From NCBI GenBank assembly GCA_001839685.1, contig MLAK01000633.1, positions 23,797-87,796 of the forward strand: a stretch of 64,000 bases of DNA, in the 5' to 3' direction. The translations under genes and the position numbers were made by a program. Of this stretch, positions 39,557-49,037 are shown piece by piece. Each line of letters begins with the position of its first letter. Within the stretch, counting starts at the first letter, position 1. Source of the DNA: Tritrichomonas foetus. Taxonomy: Eukaryota > Parabasalia > Tritrichomonadida > Tritrichomonadidae. The notes beneath the pieces are model-generated. The model made no database searches. It saw only the letters and a program-made list of their open reading frames with translations, and was not told where the DNA came from.

Positions 39557-41065
39557 CTATATCTTATAATGCACTTTGATACTCGGTGTTTTTGGTCTTT
39601 GCGCTGGTTGTTTTCTTGCTGACACTGGTAATGACTTTTTATTTCTCGTAGTCATAATTTGGTATTTCTTGCCTTGTTTTCTTCTTTCTTCTATTTCGAT
39701 TTCATCCAAAGCAAGGAAATAAAATTGAGATGGAAATTCATTTTCTTTCATGTATGCAACAAAATCTTCTTCTGGAACATTCAAATCTTTTCTTAAGAAT
39801 TCAGCAACAATCATTGTTGGCAACGAAACGTATTCCATTTTATCAAGAACAGAAATTGCTTCCCAAAATAAATCTTGTGAAACGTATCTTCCAATTAGTA
39901 ATTGGCTTCGAAATTCCATTACTATTTTTTTCTGTGATTCGCAAGTAATGTAACCGAATTTTGCTATTTGATTCACAAATTTGTTCCATACAGCTTTTCG
40001 ATAAGGAAGTGAAGATGGATCTTCACGAGCAACTCGTGCTGAAATTTCCCATGATGATTTCTTAGCACGTTGACTTTTACATGGTCCAAGATTTACTGCT
40101 TTTTCCATTGCAAGGTCAGTAATCTCTATTTCTTTATCAAAAGCTGATCTTGATTGAAAAGTACGTTCTATTGCTTTTTCACGTGCCTTTAATATTCTTG
40201 ACGTTCTTTGATCATCTCTTGCCATTCGATCAGCAACATCCTGTTTCCATCCTTCAAGCATTTCGATTTCATCTCTCGTAAAAGGAACTCGGTTTTTTGT
40301 CCAAAATATATCATATTTACTCGGGTTCAATAAAAGCGACTCGTGAGGAAGATCATCTTCGTCTTCAATAACTTGTGGCTCTGGTTCTTTTTCTTCAGGT
40401 GGATACAAGCCAGCTGTATCAAAGTCCTCATCTGTGTCAATGTTCATGAACGGTTTCGAACCGGCTTTGAAAACTTTCTTCATTTGAGTTTTAACAAGTG
40501 CTGATGTTGTTCTTTCATCTGGAAGTCTTTGAACTCTTGGTCGGTGGGGAGGAGCAGGAAATGGATTTACTCCAGACGGAACATATTTTCTTCGTCGAGC
40601 AGATTTGATATTAATTTTTCCGATATTATCAATAATATCATCAGCCGGCGGTCTTTTAATTATTCCAGTACCGGGATTTCGAAGTTTTTTTGTATTTTTT
40701 CGAAGAATTTTTGAATGTAATTTGCGATATTGTTTTTCTTCATCTGTATCGGCAGTAATTTCGATGTCGACATCGGGCTGAAGTTCTTCATCTTGCGATT
40801 CCTTTAAAACAAACCCCTCCATCAAGTTTGCTCGTTGGCGCTCCAGTTGAATAGCGATTGCATCGGGATCAAGAAATTGGCGTGAAAGTTTGGATTCAGA
40901 AACTAATGGTAAGCCCTTTTCTATGTTTCTGACGGCTCCATCTGATAACCAGGCAAATCGATCGATTGGAATAACAACACCTTGTTGTGAGGTGATTCGA
41001 CGACTTGTTTGAGGAATTGATATCGTATGAGGAGTGTAGGGCAATGGTGTATGCCCAAAACTCAT
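39557..41065 (-). CDS. Basic protein of unknown function
   Basis: 502 residues. Not recognised. The N-terminal ~60 residues include TPLPYTPHT and GVVIPIDRFAWLSDG. A Lys/Arg-rich part follows (~110-180; HSKILRKNTKKLRNP, ARRRKYVP), then an acidic stretch (~225-245), then a mainly helical, conserved-looking region (~255-455) with DIFWTKNRVPFTRDEIEMLEGWKQDV (split mid-way at the Arg-Asp) and KAVWNKFVNQIAKFGY, LSVLDKMEYV-like segments. The C-terminus is basic and Pro-rich (SARKQPAQRPKTPS). The plan would suit a cytoskeletal or flagellar protein, given the many Arg/Glu helices, but there is no direct sign. ATG at 41065. Confidence 0.75.
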   Translation of the reverse strand: MSFGHTPLPYTPHTISIPQTSRRITSQQGVVIPIDRFAWLSDGAVRNIEKGLPLVSESKLSRQFLDPDAIAIQLERQRANLMEGFVLKESQDEELQPDVDIEITADTDEEKQYRKLHSKILRKNTKKLRNPGTGIIKRPPADDIIDNIGKINIKSARRRKYVPSGVNPFPAPPHRPRVQRLPDERTTSALVKTQMKKVFKAGSKPFMNIDTDEDFDTAGLYPPEEKEPEPQVIEDEDDLPHESLLLNPSKYDIFWTKNRVPFTRDEIEMLEGWKQDVADRMARDDQRTSRILKAREKAIERTFQSRSAFDKEIEITDLAMEKAVNLGPCKSQRAKKSSWEISARVAREDPSSLPYRKAVWNKFVNQIAKFGYITCESQKKIVMEFRSQLLIGRYVSQDLFWEAISVLDKMEYVSLPTMIVAEFLRKDLNVPEEDFVAYMKENEFPSQFYFLALDEIEIEERRKQGKKYQIMTTRNKKSLPVSARKQPAQRPKTPSIKVHYKI

Positions 41066-41355
41066 CGAGAATTTAGAAAATAAATTTGACTCGGAATCAA
41101 ATTTTGTACGTTAATTAATTATTCAATCTATTCAATTGAAATTGTCAATCATTCAAAAGTTTAGATTCAATCAAAACATGCAAACTTTTCATCAATGTAA
41201 TCCTTCTCACTTATTTATATATAGTAGATAATTCTTTTTTAGTCATCTTATTCTTATCACCAAAGCACTAAAATAAACATACCATAAACAAATCTTAAAC
41301 ATATTATAAAAAACGTTGAATAAATCGCAAACATATTTAAAAAACAAGAAATTAG

Positions 41356-42723
41356 TCATTGATGACTTTTTGATAATGGTGGTAAGCCGCCCTTCCTTGG
41401 TCCACGTAAAGGAACATATCTTTTCATTTTAATTGGTTTATTAGATGATGAAGAAATTTTTGTATCTTTAATCGCCTGTTGTTGAATTTGAACGAGGGCT
41501 TTCCCAAAAGGCCGATTTTCATTTGCAGGAAGAACTTGTTGCCATCCGCCTGTTTTATTGGTATAAACAGTTTTCAGAGCATCTAAAACTAAATTTGATT
41601 TTAGTTTTTCTTCAATTGGATAAGAAACACACATACTTGGTCGGTCATTCAATTCAAGAACAATAGGTTCCATTTTATCATTAATTAAAATGTCTATTCC
41701 AAGAATATGAAAATATCGATCATATGGTTCAAGTTTTGGTGTTAACATTTTCACATATTTATGAGAATTAGAATTATCCAATGAAAATAAAGAAATATTA
41801 TGAAGAATTTGGGGCAGTAATGCGATCATTGTTAATGCTACTATTTGGCTAATTCTATACCATATTTGGTTTCCATTTTCCATTGATTTTAAAACTTCTG
41901 AAGCTAACTTTAATATTCCAATATCTTTTGAATCATCATTATCTTCATTTTCGTTTCCAATAGTTTTATTATTTTTGTTTTGATCTCCAAACTTATCATT
42001 TTTAATATTAACTGCGGTATTTGTAAGGTGGCACATTTTGTTATCTAAATTTGATATGTTTGGTGGTTCATACGGAACTGAACAAAATCGTGCCAATCCC
42101 TCTTTATACAAATATACAGTAAATGGTGAAATTTTTGAGCATAAAATATAAAGCCGGAAATCAAATTTATATCCATTAATTAAGTATGGATTGATGTACC
42201 TTTGTATTATAGCTGGACGAGTTTCTCTAGCTAAATCAAAACAATTTTGTATTAACTTTATTCCATTTCCACAACATCCAGATCGAGGTTTAAATATCCA
42301 AGTTGCTCGGCCTGATTGACGATTGTGTTCTCTTTGAAAATCAGAATATTGAAATGGTATTTGAAATGTTGTTGCAAAAAAACTATAAAAAGAGGGATAA
42401 AGTGACTGCATTTTTTGAAGACTTTGAAAGAAATTATTTTTATAACACATCACATCCATTGCTGGAATTTTATTCACTTTTTGATACGAATAAAAGTTTA
42501 AAAATTCGTCTGTAGAAATGTATCCATCCCACCAAATTAAATTCGCACGAGAATCTTCTTCTGTTTGATCACATTTTGTTTGAGCAAGTGCTAGTTGAAC
42601 TACTGGGTATTTAACCTTCTTTACATTAATTAAAAGATTCTTTGGAAACATCAAAATAAATAAATGCAAATTTGTTCGCAATTTTTTGTGATTTACCAAA
42701 GAAATTCTGAAATAAATATTCAT
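41356..42723 (-). CDS. Tubulin-tyrosine-ligase-like (TTLL) protein
   Basis: 455 residues with an ATP-grasp TTL domain. Visible motifs: WWDGYIS and CYKNNFFQSLQKM at the N-terminal side, then ATWIFKPRSGCCGNGIKLIQ (the W-I-x-K-P, G-x-G-I ATP-binding motif), AIIQRYINPYLINGYKFDFRLYIL (Gln-Arg-Tyr, K-x-D-x-R, split here), MCHLTNTAVN (the HLTN motif), and PIVLELNDRPS (the metal-binding E-x-N). TTLL enzymes add Tyr, Glu or Gly to tubulin tails of flagella and cytoskeleton. Which amino acid cannot be told. An Asn-rich insert (~DQNKNNKTIGNENEDNDD) sits after HLTN. Two starts are possible, at residue 1 and at Met25; the later one is just before the conserved region. Confidence 0.85.
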   Translation of the reverse strand: MNIYFRISLVNHKKLRTNLHLFILMFPKNLLINVKKVKYPVVQLALAQTKCDQTEEDSRANLIWWDGYISTDEFLNFYSYQKVNKIPAMDVMCYKNNFFQSLQKMQSLYPSFYSFFATTFQIPFQYSDFQREHNRQSGRATWIFKPRSGCCGNGIKLIQNCFDLARETRPAIIQRYINPYLINGYKFDFRLYILCSKISPFTVYLYKEGLARFCSVPYEPPNISNLDNKMCHLTNTAVNIKNDKFGDQNKNNKTIGNENEDNDDSKDIGILKLASEVLKSMENGNQIWYRISQIVALTMIALLPQILHNISLFSLDNSNSHKYVKMLTPKLEPYDRYFHILGIDILINDKMEPIVLELNDRPSMCVSYPIEEKLKSNLVLDALKTVYTNKTGGWQQVLPANENRPFGKALVQIQQQAIKDTKISSSSNKPIKMKRYVPLRGPRKGGLPPLSKSHQ

Positions 42724-43113
42724 TTTTTTCAGAATGTTGTTGGTCTATTTAACAGAAATAGTAGTAACAATATTGAAAAAGCGAATTGTATCAGAAAGAA
42801 TTGAATTGAATCTGAATTTTCATACAAATTTCGCAGAATGGAAACTTTTTGATAAATAATAACGAATATTTCAATAATTTATTCTGAAAGAAACTGTTCT
42901 GAAATCTATTGAAAAAAACAAACTGTCATACATGAAACTTTTTCATTAATCAACTCAAAAACATATCAAAAAGGGGACAGCAAAGTCACATCACATTTAC
43001 CCATGATAAGTGTCAAAAAGAAAAACTCAAAGTAAAAAAAAATCCTGCCAATAAAAGAATCATCACACAGGTTTTTAAAGAATCGCAATATTTAGGTTTA
43101 TGAACACATGTGT

Positions 43114-43983
43114 TTAACGCTCAAAATGAATATTACTCTCAATAATATCCTTTTTAATTAAAACATATTTATAACTCCAGCAATGCCACAAGAAGAAAAT
43201 AATTGTAATCACACCAATAAGTCCTATGATGAAACTAAATATCATAATTGCTGAATATTTATATGCAGGGAAATCATACGAAAGATATTCATTTGCTGCA
43301 TGAATAGAAATTTGTAAAAGCAGGGGAACACTAGTTGAATATATTTTTTTATATGTTGTGAAGCCACACATAAGATTTCCTTCTGTAATATTGTAAATAT
43401 AATACTTTAAATGAATTTCACTCAAATAATTTGCTGTTGTTGTTAAAGAATCAACATCGAAATCAGAATGGTTGGAACTATAATACATTGTTTGTGTACA
43501 TTCAGTCATTCTTGATAATTTGTCTGTTCTGAAAGATTCTAATTTTATCTCTATATCTCCATCAGTGTTTCTAAATGATGAAATAGAACAATTTTGAATC
43601 TCGATTCTTCTTGAGTAACGATATGTTTTTATGAAGTAAATATCATCAAACATCATAGAAAAGTAATGTCCACGTGATATTCCTTTTGTATAACTATAAT
43701 TTCCCATTGAAAACTCATTTGCTTTGAATTGAAGGTCGGGATATGTGTATAGATTGATATCTTCTACATGCATGTTATTTGATTCAATTGAGTCTGATAA
43801 TATATCATAAGAATCAAAATTAACTGCATCTAACTTATTATGATATCCCCAGCAAAAAATAACCGCAGAAATAAAAAAGAACACTCCAAAGAAGGCAAAA
43901 ATAGAACATTCTAATCGCTTTGTTTGAAAGATTTTCCCTGATACACGTCCTATTTTCGGATTGTTTGCTTCATTGATCAACAT
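43114..43983 (-). CDS. Two-pass membrane protein, unknown
   Basis: 289 residues from the ATG at 43983; one more in-frame codon upstream is TTG. One membrane segment is near the N-terminus (~27-47, CSIFAFFGVFFFISAVIFCWG) and one near the C-terminus (~248-272, IMIFSFIIGLIGVITIIFFLW). Between them is a ~200-residue domain with several possible N-glycosylation sites (NYS, NCS, NHS, NIT) and five or so Cys, so it is likely outside the cytosol. Both ends are short and cytosolic. The layout is like CDC50-type subunits but no sequence motif confirms it. A parabasalid-specific surface or ER protein is possible. Confidence 0.7.
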   Translation of the reverse strand: MLINEANNPKIGRVSGKIFQTKRLECSIFAFFGVFFFISAVIFCWGYHNKLDAVNFDSYDILSDSIESNNMHVEDINLYTYPDLQFKANEFSMGNYSYTKGISRGHYFSMMFDDIYFIKTYRYSRRIEIQNCSISSFRNTDGDIEIKLESFRTDKLSRMTECTQTMYYSSNHSDFDVDSLTTTANYLSEIHLKYYIYNITEGNLMCGFTTYKKIYSTSVPLLLQISIHAANEYLSYDFPAYKYSAIMIFSFIIGLIGVITIIFFLWHCWSYKYVLIKKDIIESNIHFER

Positions 43984-44432
43984 CAAGATTTCTGTTTGGC
44001 ACGTTTATAAATATATCACATATCACCAATCTCATTGAATAATAAAGTAAATTGATTTTTATTTCTTTTTTGTATCTTTAGCAGCTTTCCTAATAAAACA
44101 AGGGAAAAAATTTCGGAACTATTTTTGTATTTTTGAAATAACCTTTGTGTCTTACTGAGTGATACAAGAATATCTGATCACGAATTATTGCTTCTTTCAG
44201 ATACCCAATGGGTTTTCTCTGCGGGGAAAAAAAAATCATTGGATTGAATATCATGATACATATTTAACATGTGATTCGATACAGTTTTTCCCTGCTTTTT
44301 GTTTCTGATGATATTGAAGAAGGTTCATAATGAACAATTTATTAAAAACATTCATGAAGAATTAAAAAAACATGATGAAAAAAAAAAAAAAAAAAAAAGC
44401 GATATATTAAAATTCATAAAATAACAAACAAT
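43984..44432. other. Intergenic, 449 bases
   Basis: Contains a 21-base A run at 44378-44398 just before the 3' end of the next minus-strand gene. Nothing else recognised. Confidence 0.5.
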
Positions 44433-46139
44433 TTATTCTTTCTTTTTCTTTGATGTTTTAACACCTTTAAATGCTTTTTCACGCTGTTTGCGAAGTTCTT
44501 CAAGTTTTTTCATTGCAATATTAGCAATTGAGTTAATGCATTCTTTCCCATGATCATTTTCATTTGCTTCTCTTTGTTTTGGTAGCATTTTCTGTTTCGG
44601 ATACTGCATAAATATTGGCTGAAAATTAAACATTGGTTGTTGTAAATCATTATTATTATCACTAAATCTCAATTTATATTTAATTTCTTCAGCTGCTGAA
44701 GATATTGATTCAAAAATCGGATCATCAATATAATCCGCAATACTTCGAATTTCATTCATTATTTTAGATCTTAATTTCTTATATTTCACATCATATGAAT
44801 CTAGCAAATTCTCACGTAATTCTTCACGCATTGAGTAAATACTATTTTCATCACGTTGTAATTTAAGAACTTCATTATTTTGTCTATTTGCAACAGCTTT
44901 TAATTCCAATAATTTTAAATCTAAGTTTCTTTTTGAATCAAGTAAAGCTTTTTGCCTTTCTTTTTCAGTTTCATTATTCTTGACGAGTTCAATTCTTTCT
45001 CTTTCCAAGTTTTTCAAAACATGAATGGATAATTTTCTGTATTGTGAATCTAAATCGGAAACCTCATTACCAAGTTTTTGTAAATCAACCATATCTCTTT
45101 CTTCTTGTGCCTTCAGTCTGAGAGATTTTTGTTTAAGATATTGTGCCATTTGGCTTGTTTCTTCTTTAAGAATTAAATCAATTGTTTCATTAGTTTTCGA
45201 AATAGCTATTTGAGACACTGATGATTGAGGTAATTGAAGAGATCTCTCAATTTCATCTATCATTGAATAAGCAAAATTATCAAGTTCAGGAGAAGTAATT
45301 GGAAGTGGTGATGGTTTCAAAATCGATTTTAATTCATTAAAAAAATAATGATAAAAGTTATCAATTGCCATATCAAATGCATTTTCAATATCCATATGAA
45401 TCTCAGGAGGTGGAGGCTGGTAAACTTGTTGAGGTGATTGTTGTTGCTGATCATTGTAATTATAATTTTGTGCATCTTGGTCATTTTCATTAAGATTTTT
45501 GGATTTCTTTTTATGAGAATTTATTTTTACTTGTTGCTTTTTCTTTATTGGTGAGTTTTGATTAAAATTGGGAATAGGTTTTGCATCAGATGAATCACTT
45601 ATACTGACAGATGTTTTTTCAGAAAAATCTTCTTGTGGAGTCATTCTTTGATTATTGAAATTCAAAAAATTTGATGTTTGTTTTGGCTGGAATCGATGGG
45701 CCTCATCCATTGGTGGTGGACTTTCAGATTGATTTTGTGAATTATCTGAAAATCCAAATAAAGTTGAAAGAGGAGGTAATTCAAAAGGATCTTTTTTTGG
45801 AGATTCAAATTGCCTTGGTGAATCATTTTGTCGTGGCGAAGTTTTAGGTGAATTATTTGCTGAAACTTTTGATAGAAATCTGCTCGGAAGGAGCCTCGGC
45901 TTATCGTCCATATTATTTTGGAAGCCAGGGCTATCATTACTGGTTTTATTATTTTGTCCGCTTGATAAATCTTGACCACTAAATACTGAAAAATTAATAA
46001 TGGACCCCTTTTTTTGATTTCCCTGTTTTCTTGCTAATCCAAAATCATTCCCCGATGGAAAATCATCAATAGGTAAATCATCAAGTGAATTATCGCGAAA
46101 GCCAAAGTTGAACACATCGCTTCCAACTGGCGAATTCAT
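44433..46139 (-). CDS. Coiled-coil protein with disordered N-terminus
   Basis: 568 residues. The first ~240 are disordered, rich in Ser, Asn, Pro and Gln, with SPKTSPRQNDSPRQFESP repeats that could be proline-directed phosphorylation sites. A Pro/Gln stretch (YQPPPPEIHMD) precedes a helical region, ~255-490, with strong heptads (SLRLKAQEERDMVDLQKL, NLERERIELVKNNETEKE). The C-terminal tail is basic, ending KGVKTSKKKKE. No family was recognised. Similar plans are seen in centrosome, basal body and Golgi scaffold proteins, so a cytoskeletal role is a guess only. ATG is clear. Confidence 0.72.
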   Translation of the reverse strand: MNSPVGSDVFNFGFRDNSLDDLPIDDFPSGNDFGLARKQGNQKKGSIINFSVFSGQDLSSGQNNKTSNDSPGFQNNMDDKPRLLPSRFLSKVSANNSPKTSPRQNDSPRQFESPKKDPFELPPLSTLFGFSDNSQNQSESPPPMDEAHRFQPKQTSNFLNFNNQRMTPQEDFSEKTSVSISDSSDAKPIPNFNQNSPIKKKQQVKINSHKKKSKNLNENDQDAQNYNYNDQQQQSPQQVYQPPPPEIHMDIENAFDMAIDNFYHYFFNELKSILKPSPLPITSPELDNFAYSMIDEIERSLQLPQSSVSQIAISKTNETIDLILKEETSQMAQYLKQKSLRLKAQEERDMVDLQKLGNEVSDLDSQYRKLSIHVLKNLERERIELVKNNETEKERQKALLDSKRNLDLKLLELKAVANRQNNEVLKLQRDENSIYSMREELRENLLDSYDVKYKKLRSKIMNEIRSIADYIDDPIFESISSAAEEIKYKLRFSDNNNDLQQPMFNFQPIFMQYPKQKMLPKQREANENDHGKECINSIANIAMKKLEELRKQREKAFKGVKTSKKKKE

Positions 46140-46396
46140 TTAATGTCTCTGGAATTTGGTTTCGAAATTCTTTATAAAAAAATTTCGATTCATATTTTAA
46201 ACGTAAACGACATGTTACATAAAAAAGTTTATTGATAAAAAAATATATAAACCAGTCAAAATTGAATTAGCATCTTCGATCATTAAAAAGTGAAATAAAG
46301 CATGAGAATGTAAATTTTTATCGTTCTAAAAAGAACAGAGATTGTCAATTGTCTATAGAAAAATCTTACGAATTTCACAAAAAAAATCGAGTTTTT

Positions 46397-46402
46397 TCAT
46401 TA
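46397..46402 (+). promoter_or_regulatory. Initiator-like TCATTA before REEP gene
   Basis: TCATTA with its A 14 bases before the ATG at 46413 fits the TCA-Py-(T/A) initiator. Confidence 0.35.
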
Positions 46403-46412
46403 ATTAAAAAAT

Positions 46413-46823
46413 ATGATAGGACTTCCAATATTCAAATTCCTTTCGTTCCCACTTTCGTTTTTGTTTCCAGGTTATCGTTCATTCCTCGCAGTTATGAGTG
46501 AAGGATCAAACGATGATACAAAATGGCTTACCTATTGGCTTGTATATGCTTTTATTCAGTTTTTCGAAAGCGCCTTCTCACTCATTGTTGCCACATTTCC
46601 ATTTTACTACGAATTCAAATGCGCCTTCTTAATTCTTCTTCAAATGAACGATGCATCCCTCGCTTTCAAACTTTACAACCAGTTCCTCGGTCCAGTCCTT
46701 ATAATGTTCGAGCCAGCCATCGATAAGTTCATCAACTCTTATTCACAGCAGGCTGTTTCAATCACACATTCTGCAAATAAAGCGGCAAAGAAGGCTCTCA
46801 TTGAAGCTGCGATGAACAACTAA
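46413..46823 (+). CDS. REEP5/Yop1/HVA22 family ER-shaping protein
   Basis: 136 residues with two hairpin membrane regions, the reticulon-like plan of TB2/DP1/HVA22 proteins that curve ER tubules. Family landmarks: FLFPGYRSFLAV near the start (L-x-P-x-Y), then DDTKWLTYWLVYAFIQFFESAF (split at WLTYW, the signature) and FPFYYEFKCAFLILL (the P-F-Y-Y-E-x-K motif). A C-terminal amphipathic helix (SITHSANKAAKKALIEAA) follows. A second ATG (46494) lies after the first hairpin, so the first ATG is the correct start. Confidence 0.93.
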   Translation: MIGLPIFKFLSFPLSFLFPGYRSFLAVMSEGSNDDTKWLTYWLVYAFIQFFESAFSLIVATFPFYYEFKCAFLILLQMNDASLAFKLYNQFLGPVLIMFEPAIDKFINSYSQQAVSITHSANKAAKKALIEAAMNN

Positions 46824-47277
46824 TTCTTTTAAAAAATCATTTCATTGGTAAACATTTTTCAATAAAACTAATTCCAGCTTTCTTTTTATTTCATATTTCA
46901 TATTTTTTAAAAATTAAAGATATTGAATCTGAAAATTGAATAAAACATTTTAGTTATTTAAAAAGAAGTTGCTGACTTGATTTTTTCCTTTTTGGGCAAA
47001 AAATTGAATCGTATTTTTTTTGATGAGCCGAAAAAATTGTTCAAGTAAATAAAATTGGTCTCCTTTTTACAACACAATCGAATATTATCTTTCGCCGCTT
47101 TTTCAAAATGATTCTAAGAATGATGATTTTAATGAATGATAAAAAGATAAAAAATTAGAATGATAACTTTTATTTAGAATGAATTTTTATCTTATTTCTT
47201 TATAATATATTATAATATTATTGAAAGTTGAAATTCCATAATATCACTTTTTTTTTTTTTTTTTTTGAACTTCAGAT
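46824..47277. other. Intergenic between convergent genes, 454 bases
   Basis: A+T-rich, with a run of ~18 T at 47249-47266 just before the stop codon of the CNOT9 gene. Nothing else recognised. Confidence 0.5.
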
Positions 47278-48222
47278 TTAAACCCTCGCACCGCTTCTTG
47301 CGCTGTTTATTGAAATGAGCTTCTGTACAAATTTAGTGAAACTCTCATCGCAAGAAGAAGAAAGCTGTGCATTCTTCAGCTTCTCGAGATCCATTTGTGC
47401 GACCACATTTCTCACTTCTTGGCCCGCAAGAAGGCACTCATAAGACTGCACGACGTTTTTGGAGAGCCGTTGGCTGAAGGTCTGCGCGAGATCGCATAAA
47501 ACTATATTAAGGACCTTTAAAACGGTTTCTAGCCGTTCTGGACTGGTACAGACGTAATTTCTGCCGTTTGGATCACTCAAAATTTTCTGAACAATGAAAG
47601 CGGCGACAATTCGGCTCATTTCTTGTCCAAATTTGAGTATACGTAGGCAGAGAGGGACGAATTCGTTCTGCAGAAGGTATTCAATAATGTCTGGCTGCTC
47701 GGCTTTGACGAGGCTTCCGAGAATACCTAATGATGTTAATTTGAAGCATTCGCACTCGCGCGATTGGTTTGTCGTATGAAGGAATGGAAACAAATACATC
47801 GGAATGTTTGCTCGAATGAATCTGATTCGAGTTTGATCATGGCCGGCAACGCATTGGAATAGAGCGAGGACGTTGCAGACGCGGCCGGCAAGACGAGCGT
47901 TAAGCGAAGTTGGCGTAGTGTTTGATGTGGTCGATGTTGAGGCGAGATGTGGGTAAATGCTGAGAATTTCGTATAACAAAGCAGTGATTGTGGCAGGACT
48001 TTCCCAAAGGAGAACTGCTAAGTCGGGTATTTGCTCGCGCTGGACACTTAGCGTGTGGAGAGCGTCCGCACGGTCATTTGGCGTTTGGGTTAATTTTTTA
48101 ACTAATTGATGGACTTGGTCGGAGTGGCGATATTGAACGGATTGAAAATTACCACCTTGATTTTGAAAAGTCTGGAATTGCTGGCCATTTTGTGGCATCC
48201 ATTGTGGGGAATTTGATCTCAT
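47278..48222 (-). CDS. CNOT9: CNOT9/Rcd1/Caf40, CCR4-NOT complex subunit
   Basis: 314 residues: an N-terminal Asn/Gln-rich part (residues 1-30) and the RCD1 armadillo fold. It has VHQLVKKLTQ, PDLAVLLWESPATITALLYEI (the L-A-x-x-L-W-x-S motif), RVCNVLALFQCVAGHDQTR, then FLHTTNQSRECECFKLTSLGILGSLVK (split at the R-x-x-E-x-x-x-L-T-S-L), FVPLCLRILKFGQEMSRIVAAFIVQKIL, all nearly as in CNOT9. This subunit of the CCR4-NOT deadenylase binds NOT1 and GW-type partners to control mRNA decay. GC content of this gene is visibly higher than its neighbours, fitting a highly expressed gene. Confidence 0.95.
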   Translation of the reverse strand: MRSNSPQWMPQNGQQFQTFQNQGGNFQSVQYRHSDQVHQLVKKLTQTPNDRADALHTLSVQREQIPDLAVLLWESPATITALLYEILSIYPHLASTSTTSNTTPTSLNARLAGRVCNVLALFQCVAGHDQTRIRFIRANIPMYLFPFLHTTNQSRECECFKLTSLGILGSLVKAEQPDIIEYLLQNEFVPLCLRILKFGQEMSRIVAAFIVQKILSDPNGRNYVCTSPERLETVLKVLNIVLCDLAQTFSQRLSKNVVQSYECLLAGQEVRNVVAQMDLEKLKNAQLSSSCDESFTKFVQKLISINSARSGARV

Positions 48223-49037
48223 AAAAAATCGATATTATTTTCCTTTTGTTTTTTGAAAAATTTCCGGAAAAGAAAACCGTTTTCAAAATCGGTTTCTTAT
48301 TTATTTTGACACACCGGAAAGGATTTTGGTTGAAAAGGTGAATTATAGGTGAATTTTTTAAATACAATCACTTTTATTTGACTTTTTTGTATCTTCACCA
48401 AGTGGCTTTTTTTATAATGTCAATCATTCATGAACATTACCTTTTTCTATGTTTATTGTCTTTATTTTTGTCTGTATTGGGCTGATGATTGCAATAATTA
48501 AATTTTAAAATGGCATTTCATCTTACTTTTATATGAACTCTAATCTATATTTACTCTTTTGTCCTTTGTATCATATTTTTACTATGATTTAATAATAAAT
48601 CATTATATTTATCAATTTCGATAAAACATAATGAAATGCTGAGTGTATTCAAATTTGCAATATTACTGATATTAATGTACATTTTCATCATTTACCAGAC
48701 AGTTTACTATTTTCCTATTGAGGATTTTCAAGACCAAGATTGTTGCCCATCTGCTATTATGTCTATTCACTATTTACTTTTAAAGAAGAAGTATTCATCT
48801 TTAGGATTCAATTATCATTTTTGATGATCAATCCTTTTTACTAACCTTGAGGAGGAAATGAATAATAGGTTCCGTAATCGTTTAATATGTAAATATTCAT
48901 TTACATCAATATAATTTCTTTAATTATCAATTCAAATGCGAAATTGATATACATGATCATAATCCAATTTACGGAAAAAACTAAAAATGAATATTAGAAT
49001 AAAGTTAAAAACATTAACAAATATGAATTGACTCTAT
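48223..49037. other. Intergenic, 815 bases
   Basis: Upstream of CNOT9 and downstream of the CCA-adding gene. Contains AAAAGGTGAA (48333-48342) and AGGTGAA (48347-48353) about 110-130 bases before CNOT9. A 62-codon frame at 48636-48824 has a hydrophobic N-terminus but no support as a gene. Confidence 0.45.

Noticed and set aside
48636..48824. 62-codon frame with hydrophobic start
   Set aside because: In A+T-rich DNA such short Ile/Tyr/Phe frames arise by chance; no promoter motif or family similarity.
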